A DNA stretch of 64,000 nt from Chloroflexota bacterium (GTDB lineage Bacteria; Chloroflexota; UBA11872): the NCBI GenBank assembly GCA_026706485.1, contig JAPOYR010000004.1, forward strand, positions 372,001 through 436,000. Reading direction: 5' to 3'. The position numbers and the translations under genes are program-made. This document shows, one piece after another, positions 9,467 through 17,953 of the stretch. The notes beneath the pieces are model-generated. The model saw only the letters and a program-made list of their open reading frames with translations. It was not told where the DNA came from and ran no database searches. How positions within the stretch are numbered: the stretch's first letter is position 1; every line of letters begins with the position of its first letter.

Positions 9467-10858
9467 CTAGCCGCGTACGGTCATCGAATAGAGCCGGCGC
9501 TTCGAGTCCGCAATCGCGTCCGACCGCTGGATCTCGAAGTGGCGGCCGAAGGCCGACTCGAATTCGGGCTGCGTGTACCACGGGAATTCGTGGTTCCGCA
9601 TCGCCACCAGGCCAAGCACCATGGGATCGTCGGGCGGGACGAACTCCATGAGGAGATTCGGCCCCAGCGCCGCGAAGAACCGCGCCAGGCGGTCGAAGCC
9701 CGTGTTGTTGCCGATCGCCACGTGGTGAATCAGCGCCAGCGCCATCACCAGTCCGGCCGGCCCCCGCGCGGTCAGCGACGCGATCTCGCGGTTGTCCCAC
9801 CCTAGCGAGGGGCTGGGATTCGTGATGTCCGCCACGATTGGAAAGAGATTCGCTTCGCCAGCCGCCGCCATGCGCCGGTAGTTCAGGTCGACCGCTCCCG
9901 GATCGCTGTCGATTGACACCACGGGAACGCCCAGCGTCGCCGCAAGCCGGCTGAAGTCGCCCGTGTTGCCGCCGATGTCCCACACCGAATCCACCGACAC
10001 GGTCGCGAGGTGCTCGGCCACCAGGCGCTGCTTGTCCGCCAGGGCGCGGCCGGAATAGCTCGTCTGGTCGCCATATCCGGCCCAGGGCGTGTCGTCGGGC
10101 TTCCACGAAATCCGGCGCACCGTCGACTCCAGGCTCTCCAGCAAGGCGTCGAGCCGTCGCCGGCTCATGCGCCCGGCCAGGTCCGCGCGCTTCCGGCCGG
10201 CCGTGGCCGCGCGCGCCTGAGCCCGGCTGTGCAGATGGAGATGCATCAACAAGCCGGTCCGCAGCCGCGAGCGCCACGGCAGCAGCCGTGACGCCAGATC
10301 GAGCGGCAGGCCTTCCAGGTGGCGCTGCAGCAGGCCGCTCAAGCGTGCATCCGTGGAGGCCATCACCGCCAAAGGGGCCAGGAAGTGCTGGCAGAACTGG
10401 CGATAGCCCACCCACGGAAAGCCCGCCTCGTAGCGCTCGAACGACAACGTGTCGATCAGCGTCGGACGACCCGCGTGCAACTGGATGTTGCGCGCGCTCG
10501 CGTCCTTGAGCGACAGGCCGTGGTCCAGCGCGCGGCGCTGCACGCGCAAGGTAGCGAGCGCGGAGGCCTTCAGCTGGGAAAACGACCACTCGAACGGATA
10601 GGAGACGAACTTCAACTGCTCGGGACGGAGGACGGCCATGGCGCCGGGCTCCGGCGCCAGATCCAGGTCCACGGTCTCGTGGGGAATGAGCAGGCCGTCG
10701 TCGACCAGGCTGGCATACAGCCCTGAGTCCATCAGGGTGCGGAACGTCGACTCGTAGGACCGGTTGACCTGTCGCAGGAACTCGCCGTCGCGCCGGAACA
10801 TGAACCCCGCCGGATCGCGAAACGACCCTGGCAGGCGGGCCTCGGGGTCGGCGGTCAT
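9467..10858 (-). CDS. Class I SAM-dependent methyltransferase with kinase-like N-terminal domain (NoeA-like)
   Basis: A 463-residue cytoplasmic protein. The C-terminal part is a Rossmann methyltransferase with the SAM motif VWDIGGNTGDF (292-302), an acidic residue in SIDSDPGAVDLNYRR and ALIHHVAIG later. The N-terminal 270 residues contain LKDASARNIQ (117-126) followed by PTLIDTLSFE, which looks like the catalytic-loop Asp/Asn and metal-binding Asp of kinase-like folds. This arrangement resembles nodulation-related NoeA-type methyltransferases. ATG 10858 overlaps the stop of the upstream mini membrane gene as ATGA, so the pair is coupled. Next to an AlkP-type membrane gene, a role in decorating an envelope glycan or lipid is inferred. 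Confidence 0.82.
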   Translation of the reverse strand: MTADPEARLPGSFRDPAGFMFRRDGEFLRQVNRSYESTFRTLMDSGLYASLVDDGLLIPHETVDLDLAPEPGAMAVLRPEQLKFVSYPFEWSFSQLKASALATLRVQRRALDHGLSLKDASARNIQLHAGRPTLIDTLSFERYEAGFPWVGYRQFCQHFLAPLAVMASTDARLSGLLQRHLEGLPLDLASRLLPWRSRLRTGLLMHLHLHSRAQARAATAGRKRADLAGRMSRRRLDALLESLESTVRRISWKPDDTPWAGYGDQTSYSGRALADKQRLVAEHLATVSVDSVWDIGGNTGDFSRLAATLGVPVVSIDSDPGAVDLNYRRMAAAGEANLFPIVADITNPSPSLGWDNREIASLTARGPAGLVMALALIHHVAIGNNTGFDRLARFFAALGPNLLMEFVPPDDPMVLGLVAMRNHEFPWYTQPEFESAFGRHFEIQRSDAIADSKRRLYSMTVRG

Positions 10859-11124
10859 CCGTCGTCTCGACGGGCCTCCTCGGCCGCGGGGCTCGCCTCC
10901 GGCGTCGACCGGCGAAACCAGCCAATGATTCGTCCAACCACGTGCCGGAACCACAGCCGCGCTGATAGGAGCCCGCCGAGCACGGCCGCAATGATGATCT
11001 GGATCGCAAAGCTGCCGCTGCCGGGATCGATATAGCTGCGACCGCCCAGTTGAGCAACGACCAGCCGCGTGATCTGAAGGCCGAGAAGCAATATGGCCAA
11101 GCCGCCACTTGATCTATTCGGCAT
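10855..11124 (-). CDS. Small membrane protein with YIDPGSG motif
   Basis: An 89-residue protein with two hydrophobic segments, about residues 8-26 and 39-57, separated by the motif SYIDPGSGSFAIQ (residues 30-42), and a basic, proline/alanine-rich cytoplasmic tail. Short proteins with this YIDPG motif are known to me next to methyltransferases and AlkP/sulfatase-like genes in diverse bacteria, but no function is assigned. ATG 11124 was chosen because it precedes the first helix; the frame is open upstream. It is translationally coupled to the methyltransferase by a four-base overlap and divergent from the AlkP gene at 11333. Confidence 0.75.
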   Translation of the reverse strand: MPNRSSGGLAILLLGLQITRLVVAQLGGRSYIDPGSGSFAIQIIIAAVLGGLLSARLWFRHVVGRIIGWFRRSTPEASPAAEEARRDDG

Positions 11125-11332
11125 TGGCGCTCGCGACTCCTCGACGGTCAAGGTCAGTGGCTCCCCGCTATGATTTTGGACACGCGCGGCCCGCACTTCC
11201 GGCACACTGTGGACGACGCTCACCATAGGCGCAAGACCAAGACCTCCAGTCACAAGGCCTCGTGCTCCGTTTGGAGTGCGGAGTCTGCGTCGAATCGTGC
11301 TACCGGTGCCTGACATTCGCTGCTCGTGACCT

Positions 11333-13585
11333 GTGCTCGCTAAGTCCGTCTGGCTAGCTCTTGCCCTGGCCGCGCTCGGGCTTTTGGCGAGCTTAGGTCC
11401 GCGTGTGACATACACGGCGACCTCCAGCGGTGTGCCGTCCGGCGAAGTTTTGGGTGTTTGGCCTGGTTGGGGGGTGCAGCAGGATCTGGGGCAGATGCAT
11501 GGGCGCGTAGGGCATTTCCGCATCTGGGCCTCAGCCGTGCCAGGCGGCAGCGTGGCCACCCTGAACGCCTCATTGGTGGACGCCGTGACCAACGCGTTGG
11601 TGCGCCAGACTCGGATTGATCTCACTCCCGAATTCAGGCCCGTGCCACGCTCGCTCGTCTTTCCCGGATATAGCGTGCCGACGGGTCAGAAGCTGCGACT
11701 GCAGTTGCAGGTCGACACGGATGCAGCCAGCCACGTCATTTACGGGCTAGCCGATCCCCGGCCTGGGCTCGCGAACGCTACCTTCGGCGGCGATTCAGAT
11801 GCCGGCGGCCGGCCGATCGCCTTTGCACATCTGCAGAGCGGGTCTGGGCTGCGTGCGGCGATTGCAGGTGAACAGTCCCAGCTCGTGCGACTCGTGTTGG
11901 CGGCGGGATTGGGCCTGCTCGCTGTTCTCGCGCATCCACGTATGGCGGCGGTACTCGGCAAAGCTGGGAGGTTTGGACGGCGCCTGACCCGGCGACCCAT
12001 GGCTTGGACTGGGAAGCTCGTACAGCTCGGAGTCGCGCCCAACACTCCTGCTGCCGCGAGCGCGGGACGCGGTTTTCTTTCGGCGCCATGGTATCCGTGG
12101 GTGATCGCCGCCGTGCCGATACTGCATTTCCTGGCAAGCAACCGACAGCAGTTCGCCGTTATCGAGGCGATGGTCCCGCTCATGATTGCGCTGGTTGTTG
12201 TCACCACCAGCGTCGTTTGCCTCCGGCTCTTGCTCAGCGACTGGCACCGGCCGGCCGCGGTCGCCGCGGTCGCAACGGTGATCATCTTTGGCTATGGGCA
12301 CGTTCGCAATGCGCTGGATATGCGAGTTGATGAGTCGGTCCTGTTTGCGCTTGCCGTCGTGTTGCTCGTGGCATCCGTTGGCGTGGCGGCCCGCGCCGCC
12401 AACAACCTCCCGCGGTGGGCGCAGTTCTTCAATCTGGTTGCTGCGGTGCTGGTCCTTTTCCCCACTGCCAGCCTCGTTGGCGGTGCGGTCGCCTCACGAG
12501 ACAGGCTGCCGCTGACCGATGGGGCGGTACGCGTTGACCCAGCCGCCCATTTGTTTCCCACCGGCCTGCCAATCGCGAGCGAGCAGCGGCCCGACATCTA
12601 CTACATCGTGCTCGACGAATACGGACGCCACGACACGCTTGGCTCCTATGACAACAGTAGCTTTCTGCATGAGCTCGAGCGTCGGGGCTTTTTTGTCGCA
12701 TCCAAAGCCACGGGAAACTACGTCGAAACTGCATATGCAATTGCGTCGATCCTCAACCTTGACTACATCGACAATCTGAAACCTGAAGCCTCGGTAAACG
12801 AGGTAGACTGGCTCGAGATGATTATTCAATATCATGCGGTCGGATCGATCTTGAAACAACTCGGCTACACATACGTGCATCTTGAATCGGGGTATGAATG
12901 GACCGATGAAGCACCCCCGGCCGATGTTCTGGTCACATTCACACCTGAGGGCGTCCGCACCAGTACACGGGATGTTGGATTTCGCTACGAGGTATCGGTC
13001 GCATCACTTTTGACTGGACCCTTCGTGCGCGAGCTTGTCCACACAACTGCCCTAGAGCCGATTGTTGGGCATCATTTGGCTCCACCTCCTGGCCTTCCCT
13101 ATGGTTGGTATCACCCAGGACGGACTTTGCAAACATTTGAATTCTTGACCAATCCTATTGATGTGGAGCGACCGAAATTCGTATTCGCACACATCGTCAA
13201 ACCGCACGATCCTTTTCATTTCGATCAACACGGAAATATCTCCTCAGACACCAGCGCCTTCGGGGGATTTGATGATGCTCATGATCCAAGTGTACCCAGT
13301 GCGTATATTGGGCAGATGATTTACATCAACAATCAGATCATCAAGATGGTTGACGACATTCTTGACAACTATGATTCGAATGATCTCCCGGTAATCATGA
13401 TAAGCAGTGACCATGGACGGAAGGTAGGCGGCGGCGATGTTTTCAAGGTGTTAGCCGCTTATCATCTTCCCGACAATGGGGAATCGCCGATGGATGAGGC
13501 GATTATTCTGGTCAATCAGTTCCGGATCGTATTTGACCACTTATTCGGATTCAATCTTGGGCTACTTGAAGATAGAAAGTTCTAG
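11333..13585 (+). CDS. Membrane AlkP-superfamily (sulfatase/phosphotransferase-like) protein
   Basis: A 750-residue protein. An N-terminal signal anchor (residues 5-22) is followed by a beta-rich extracytoplasmic domain (about 25-165), several membrane helices (about 175-400), and a C-terminal domain of the alkaline-phosphatase superfamily. Core signatures are DIYYIVLDEYGR (421-432), FVFAHIVKPHDPFHFD, and SSDHGRK (about 691-697), which supplies metal ligands. A Thr/Ser nucleophile is not obvious at the usual place (DTLGSYDN). Relatives transfer or remove phospho-head groups or sulfate on envelope glycans. GTG 11333 is the likely start. The last third has clearly more A/T at third positions than neighbouring genes. 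Confidence 0.82.
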   Translation: MLAKSVWLALALAALGLLASLGPRVTYTATSSGVPSGEVLGVWPGWGVQQDLGQMHGRVGHFRIWASAVPGGSVATLNASLVDAVTNALVRQTRIDLTPEFRPVPRSLVFPGYSVPTGQKLRLQLQVDTDAASHVIYGLADPRPGLANATFGGDSDAGGRPIAFAHLQSGSGLRAAIAGEQSQLVRLVLAAGLGLLAVLAHPRMAAVLGKAGRFGRRLTRRPMAWTGKLVQLGVAPNTPAAASAGRGFLSAPWYPWVIAAVPILHFLASNRQQFAVIEAMVPLMIALVVVTTSVVCLRLLLSDWHRPAAVAAVATVIIFGYGHVRNALDMRVDESVLFALAVVLLVASVGVAARAANNLPRWAQFFNLVAAVLVLFPTASLVGGAVASRDRLPLTDGAVRVDPAAHLFPTGLPIASEQRPDIYYIVLDEYGRHDTLGSYDNSSFLHELERRGFFVASKATGNYVETAYAIASILNLDYIDNLKPEASVNEVDWLEMIIQYHAVGSILKQLGYTYVHLESGYEWTDEAPPADVLVTFTPEGVRTSTRDVGFRYEVSVASLLTGPFVRELVHTTALEPIVGHHLAPPPGLPYGWYHPGRTLQTFEFLTNPIDVERPKFVFAHIVKPHDPFHFDQHGNISSDTSAFGGFDDAHDPSVPSAYIGQMIYINNQIIKMVDDILDNYDSNDLPVIMISSDHGRKVGGGDVFKVLAAYHLPDNGESPMDEAIILVNQFRIVFDHLFGFNLGLLEDRKF

Positions 13586-13804
13586 AAAAGATAAGCCGAC
13601 CTCATCGTTGAGAATCCCATGTGGAACAGAGCGTGTCTCGGTCCAACGCGCGGGCCGCCCACGAAACTGTTGGCGGTTGCTTGGTGGTGCGCCTGGTGAT
13701 GGCCGTGGCCGCGAGCGGAGTGTGGCAACTCGTCCACGGTCTGATCCAGTATCGGGCAAGCCGGGTCCTGGCGGAGCTGAAATACCGCACGCCAGTCGCT
13801 GTCG

Positions 13805-13891
13805 TGGTGCCGAGGGCGGGATTCGAACCCGCACGAGCGGTTGCTCACAGCCTCCTGAGGACTGCGTGTCTGCCAGTTTCACCACCTCGGC
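13805..13891 (-). tRNA. tRNA-Leu (CAG)
   Basis: Reading the minus strand from 13891, a type II tRNA is seen: acceptor GCCGAGG pairs with CCTCGGC, the anticodon stem-loop CAGTC-CTCAGGA-GGCTG gives anticodon CAG, there is a long variable arm, and the T-loop is GGTTCGAATCC. CCA is encoded (13805-13807). It lies four bases upstream of the next tRNA on the genome map, in a two-tRNA cluster. Confidence 0.95.
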
Positions 13892-13895
13892 CGGC

Positions 13896-13970
13896 TGGTA
13901 GCGGAGGCAGGAATCGAACCTGCGGCCAAGGGCTTATGAGTCCCCTGCTCTACCTCTGAGCTACTCCGCC
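13896..13970 (-). tRNA. tRNA-Met (CAT), elongator type
   Basis: Acceptor GGCGGAG pairs with CTCCGCT (first pair G-U), the D-arm reads TAGCTCAG, the anticodon loop CTCATAA gives CAT, the T-arm contains GGTTCGATTCC, and an encoded CCA follows. The acceptor resembles the elongator methionine tRNA of Gram-positive bacteria. A lysidine-type tRNA-Ile2 is the alternative reading for any CAT tRNA; another CAT tRNA is at 22021. Confidence 0.92.
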
Positions 13971-14103
13971 GCGCCCCGCGCCACAGGCGTTGGGCTGGGC
14001 TTGAACGGTACCACGGCAGCCCTGCGGGGAAGCTTCGTGACTCCTGGCCACCATCGCGCAGCCTGGGAGATCGAACGCCCTTCGATGGCGGGAAGCCGCC
14101 CAC

Positions 14104-17100
14104 TCAGCGCGGCGTCGGAGCCGCCCCCTTGGCGAGTCCACCGTCGTAGCCCGTCCGCTGGTAAATCGAGCCGGGCGCATGGTGCTCGATGGTCGCGATG
14201 CCGGACAGCACCTCGTAGGCCACCCCGGACTCTCCCACCACCACGCGCGCTAACGGTACGACCTGCTGGATCTCCACCAAGCCGTAGTTCGGGTCCGTGC
14301 CCGCCACGTTGAGCGTCAGCAGGTAGGTTTTCCCCGGCGTGAGGCTGGACGCCGCGCCGCCGCCCGCATCGCCGTTGATCTCGAGTCGCCGCGCGTCGAA
14401 TTCGATACGGGCGATCTGCTCGGGCGCCCGCAGCGCGACGGGACCCGGCCACCACCGCAGCGACGCAGTCCGCGGGTTCGGATTGTCCGGCTGCAGGTCC
14501 ACCCCGAGCGGACTGGCTTCGTAGAGGCGAAACTCGGTGCCTGTCGTGAAGGCGATGTCCTCCGGGTTGCGGTACCAGAAGTTGAGCACCGCGCGCTCGC
14601 CGTCCACGCTGCCGTCGAAGCCAAGGCCGGCGATGGGCGCATCCACGACCACCGCCGTGCCCGCGTGACGCGGCCGGATCTGGACAAATGGGGGAATCGC
14701 CGAGTCGGCGCTCAGGGCGAGTGCCCCGCAGTCGGGAACCGTGAGCTGCACGACCTGCGGCAGGCCGGTGAGCGTCGCGTCTACGGTGCCGGTCGTCACG
14801 GTGGATCCGGGCTCGCCCAGCAGGTGCAGATCGACCTCCCCGCCAGCCGACTCGCAGATGGTGCGCTGCGGCCCCGGCAGTCCCGCGCGGTCGGACCCGA
14901 TGCGCCACACGGACGACCACGCCGCCGCAAGGTCGTAGGCCCGCAGCCCATGACCTCTCCAAATCGCCTCGCTGCGCGACACGCCCAGCGCGGTCGGCTC
15001 CAGCGGCTCACGCAGAAGGACCACGCCGGTGTCCGGCCGATCGGTCAGCGTCACAACCTGGGGTACCCGAGTTGCGCGCTCGAAACGCAAGGGAATCGAG
15101 GATTGCAGCGTATCGTGGTCGGGGAATGCGCTCATCACGATCAACCCCTGCGCATGCGACATCGATCCCAGCGTGGTGACGGGCGCGTTCGGCGGCACGC
15201 GGCTGCGCAGGGTGCGATAGCTCGACGCCGCGACCTGGGGTGTGCCGGCGCCGCGAACAACCTCGAAGACCCGGTGTCGCGCGCCTGAGCTTGTGGCGGT
15301 CTCGGATAGCAGCCGGAAGTGCGCCGGATCGTCGAGCAGCCGACTGGCGGATGGATCGAGGTTTGCGGCCATGGCGTCGGTCAGGTGCAGGTGCGTGATG
15401 CCAAGGTCCGCGAGATCGTCGCGATTCAGGAAGCGAAGCGCGTCTTCGTAGGGCCAGGTGGTGTAGCCGAAGAGGAACATCTGATAGTCGCGGTGGGACA
15501 GAGGCGACGCAATGCCCGCGGCCGACGCGCTGACCGGCGCATGCTCAATGGAGGTGAGCAGGCGCGCCTCCGTAGGCAGGGAATCCTGCAGCCAGGCGTA
15601 GAACTCCCAATTCGCCTCGAGGTGCTCGCCGAAGTAAGCGCGATCCCGATAGTGATGTCCCGAGTCGTCCGCGGCTGGATCCCTGAGCTCGACATCGTTC
15701 AGCGCCAGACGGACGCCCGAGACTGCGCGCGGCAGGCCCATCGGCACCAGGATGACGAAGCCGATGAGCGCCGAGGCGACGAATTGGCGCCCTCGTCCTT
15801 CCAGCGCGCCCGTCGCGGCGCCCAAGGCCGCCAAAGCGCCGATGGTGGCAACGGCCACGGCCAGCCAATAGATGCGCGCGTCGTGCCACTTGAATTGCGA
15901 CTGCACCACCTCGGCTTCCAACAGCCCGAAGGCGCCGGCCGCTGCCAGCAAGGCCAGGCCCGCGCTTCGCTTCCGCCAGGCCGCGAACGCGCCGACCGCA
16001 ACGAGCGGGATGATCCCCACCTGCACGATGGCAGGCCCGGCCCGCTCGAAGAGGAGCAGATGACCAGCGGACCGCTCCCAGGCCACGCGCACCAGTCCAG
16101 CGGTACCGCCGCGGTCGAAGATCACATCGGAAACCGGGCCGCCAGCCAGCGCGACGAGCAGCGCGCTCCCAAGCAGGGCCGCGGCAAGATCGATTCGTTC
16201 GCGGCCGCGCAGCCAGATGAGGCGCCCGGCGCCCACCAGCGCCAGCGCCAGGCAGGTAAAGATCATGACCGCGGCGTCACCCAGCGCCAAGACCCCCGCA
16301 GCTACAGCCAGCAGCAGCATGTGCCGGCGCGCGCTTCCCGCATGAAGCGCCGCGGCGATGAGAACGACGAGACCAACGGCCAGCGGCCGCTGGAGCCAGT
16401 GCATCCAAATGAACGCCTGGCTAGGCGCGGGAGGGCTCGCATCGAAGGGGAGGCCGTCGAAGGACTCTGGGCGGTAGCCGAGAAATGTGGCTCCGTGAAA
16501 TAACCCCATAGTGGCGCCAATCCCAAGCGCCAACAGCAGCGGCGTGCCGGTGTCATAGGCAAGCCCGGCGACCCCAAGGACGAGCCCAACGATCAGGAGC
16601 GTCGAGAGAGCGTCGAAAGCCGTCCAGGGCAAGGCGCCCGTCGTGCTGATGATGGCGCCTGCCAGCAGATCGGCGCCGTAGTGGTAGCCAATCCCGGCAT
16701 CGACGCCGTAAGGGGTCACCGGCGGGAACTCCCCGCGGGCAAGACTGTGGGCGAGCGCCTAGTGCCAGGCGGGGGCGTCAAACGATTGGTGGGTCCGGTT
16801 CGCGTAGGCGAGGGCGAACACGCCGATGGCCACTACGAGCACGGCCAGCAACGCAGCCGTGGCCCCGCGAGGTCGCTCCCCTGGCGCGCTGACGCGTCGG
16901 GCGGCGACGAGGGCCACCGCGGATGGGAAGACCAGCCCGAACCAGGCCGAGGGTGCGCCCGGTATGGCATACGCCGAGAGATTGGTGAACAGCAGCACCA
17001 CCGCCACGCCGACAATCGGCGCGTAGAACGGCCAGACCAGGCGCGGCCGGTCCCGGAAGACGGCGTAGGCGATGAGCGCCCCGATGGCGGCGATCCACAG

Positions 17101-17160
17101 GCAGACCGCCACGGACGCGATCACCCCGGGCCAGGGGGATGCGGTTGGATCCAGGCTCAT
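14104..17160 (-). pseudogene. Large multi-membrane envelope protein interrupted by one in-frame amber codon
   Basis: One reading frame of 1019 codons runs from ATG 17160 to the stop at 14104, broken only by TAG at 16761-16759 (codon 134). The first 133 codons encode about four membrane helices. Directly after TAG the same frame continues ALAHSLARGEFPP, then the segment GVDAGIGYHYGADLLAGA, about eight further helices and a long extracytoplasmic beta-rich C-terminal domain. The architecture resembles large polyprenol-sugar-dependent glycosyltransferase-like membrane proteins. No good independent start exists after the TAG (first candidate GTG 16719), so I treat both parts as one gene, either a recent nonsense mutant, read through, or carrying a sequencing error. 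It may serve the neighbouring glycan locus. Confidence 0.75.
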
Positions 17161-17339
17161 GGAGTCATGCGACGAGCGGTAACGGCCAAGCTGAGAGCTA
17201 CAGACGGCTACCTAGTTGGACCCGAGTCCAGGACGGGGAGCGGTGACTCACGCCGTAGCGCGACTTGCGGTCGGGAAGGCCCAACTGGACGTGCGCGCCG
17301 TGACACGACACTCGGCGCAACCTCACCCGGGACGCAACC

Positions 17340-17483
17340 TCTCATTGAAGGGAGATAGCGATATGTTCGGATCAATTTACGAAACTTACAACAATCAAAT
17401 TATAGATTCAACATCATCTGGATCGCACTTTCTCATTGAATGGAGATAGCAATATGTTGGGATCAGTACATGAAATTCACGAC
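17340..17483 (+). repeat. Imperfect direct repeat, two copies 91 bases apart, each carrying SD and ATG
   Basis: Copy one starts at 17340 and copy two at 17431. Each begins TCTCATTGAA, then (G/T)GGAGATAGC, then ATATGTT(C/G)GGATCA, and similarity continues to a GAAA segment about 50 bases in. The unit contains a stop codon (TAG), a purine-rich ribosome binding site and a new ATG, so the repeat boundary is the end of one small frame and the start of the next. The stretch is much richer in A and T than its surroundings. Confidence 0.8.
17363..17449 (+). CDS. Mini-ORF 1 (28 residues), tandem repeat unit
   Basis: ATG 17363 is preceded by GGGAGA (17350-17355). The peptide begins MFGSIYETYNNQ and ends GSHFLIEWR. 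It has one short hydrophobic patch and no recognisable family. The frame is also open upstream, but the ribosome binding site and the repeat place the start here. Its last codons overlap the ribosome binding site of the next mini-ORF, which suggests coupling. Whether it is translated is unproven; conservation of the first residues in the second copy is the main argument. Confidence 0.35.
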   Translation: MFGSIYETYNNQIIDSTSSGSHFLIEWR

Positions 17484-17501
17484 ACTAGCGAACTAGGTTA
17501 A
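17454..17501 (+). CDS. Mini-ORF 2 (15 residues), diverged copy of mini-ORF 1 start
   Basis: ATG 17454, preceded by TGGAGA (17441-17446), encodes MLGSVHEIHDTSELG and then TAA. Its first seven residues align with mini-ORF 1 (MFGSIYE), with conservative changes. It starts four bases after the stop of mini-ORF 1. It is too short to assign and could be a decayed copy. Confidence 0.3.
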   Translation: MLGSVHEIHDTSELG

Positions 17502-17953
17502 GAGACTCGTAACGCGTCAATGGGGCAATATGCGTGGATTAATGTGAAACGATCTGCAGTACTCCTGATGTGTGAGTGTTAGTTCATGGCGAGCAGGCCG
17601 CAGGCATGAGTCTCCGGGCGACCGAGCGTCTGCGAGCCGAGCGAATGGAACGACTGAAGTTCAGTTCGCATGAGGACCGAGATGTACTCACCACTGAGGT
17701 GTGCGACACCGCTGACTGGTGGGTCGGCAGGTGCCGCAGCCCGCGCGCCGCATTTGGCAGTCGCGCCCGGACTCCTGCCGGACCCCATGGCCGTGACTGC
17801 GCGGCGTCGCCCTTCGAACGCCTAGCGCATCCGCTGCGAGCGCGGCTTGGCGTCAGCCAGCGGAGACTCGTCCGGGACGTTCGTGTGTGCTAACCGCAAG
17901 TCTCGCCAGAGGTTCCGCTACCGTCAGGCGACTCGCAGGCGCGCGGTCAGGGC
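17502..17953. other. Gene-free stretch
   Basis: About 450 bases with no convincing gene. One open frame (17576-17893, plus strand) is arginine-rich, has no ribosome binding site and looks like noise. No tRNA, clear hairpin terminator or repeat unit was seen. The first 60 bases continue the AT-richer island of the mini-ORFs. Confidence 0.5.

Noticed and set aside
13621-13959. Plus-strand frame over the two tRNA genes
   Set aside because: It overlaps well-formed tRNA-Leu and tRNA-Met and carries no protein motif.
15319-16503. Plus-strand frame opposite the amber-split membrane gene
   Set aside because: Arg/Gln-rich, no motif; the minus-strand frame shows clear membrane helices.
17576-17893. 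105-codon frame in the gene-free stretch
   Set aside because: No ribosome binding site, basic composition and no recognisable fold; probably noise.
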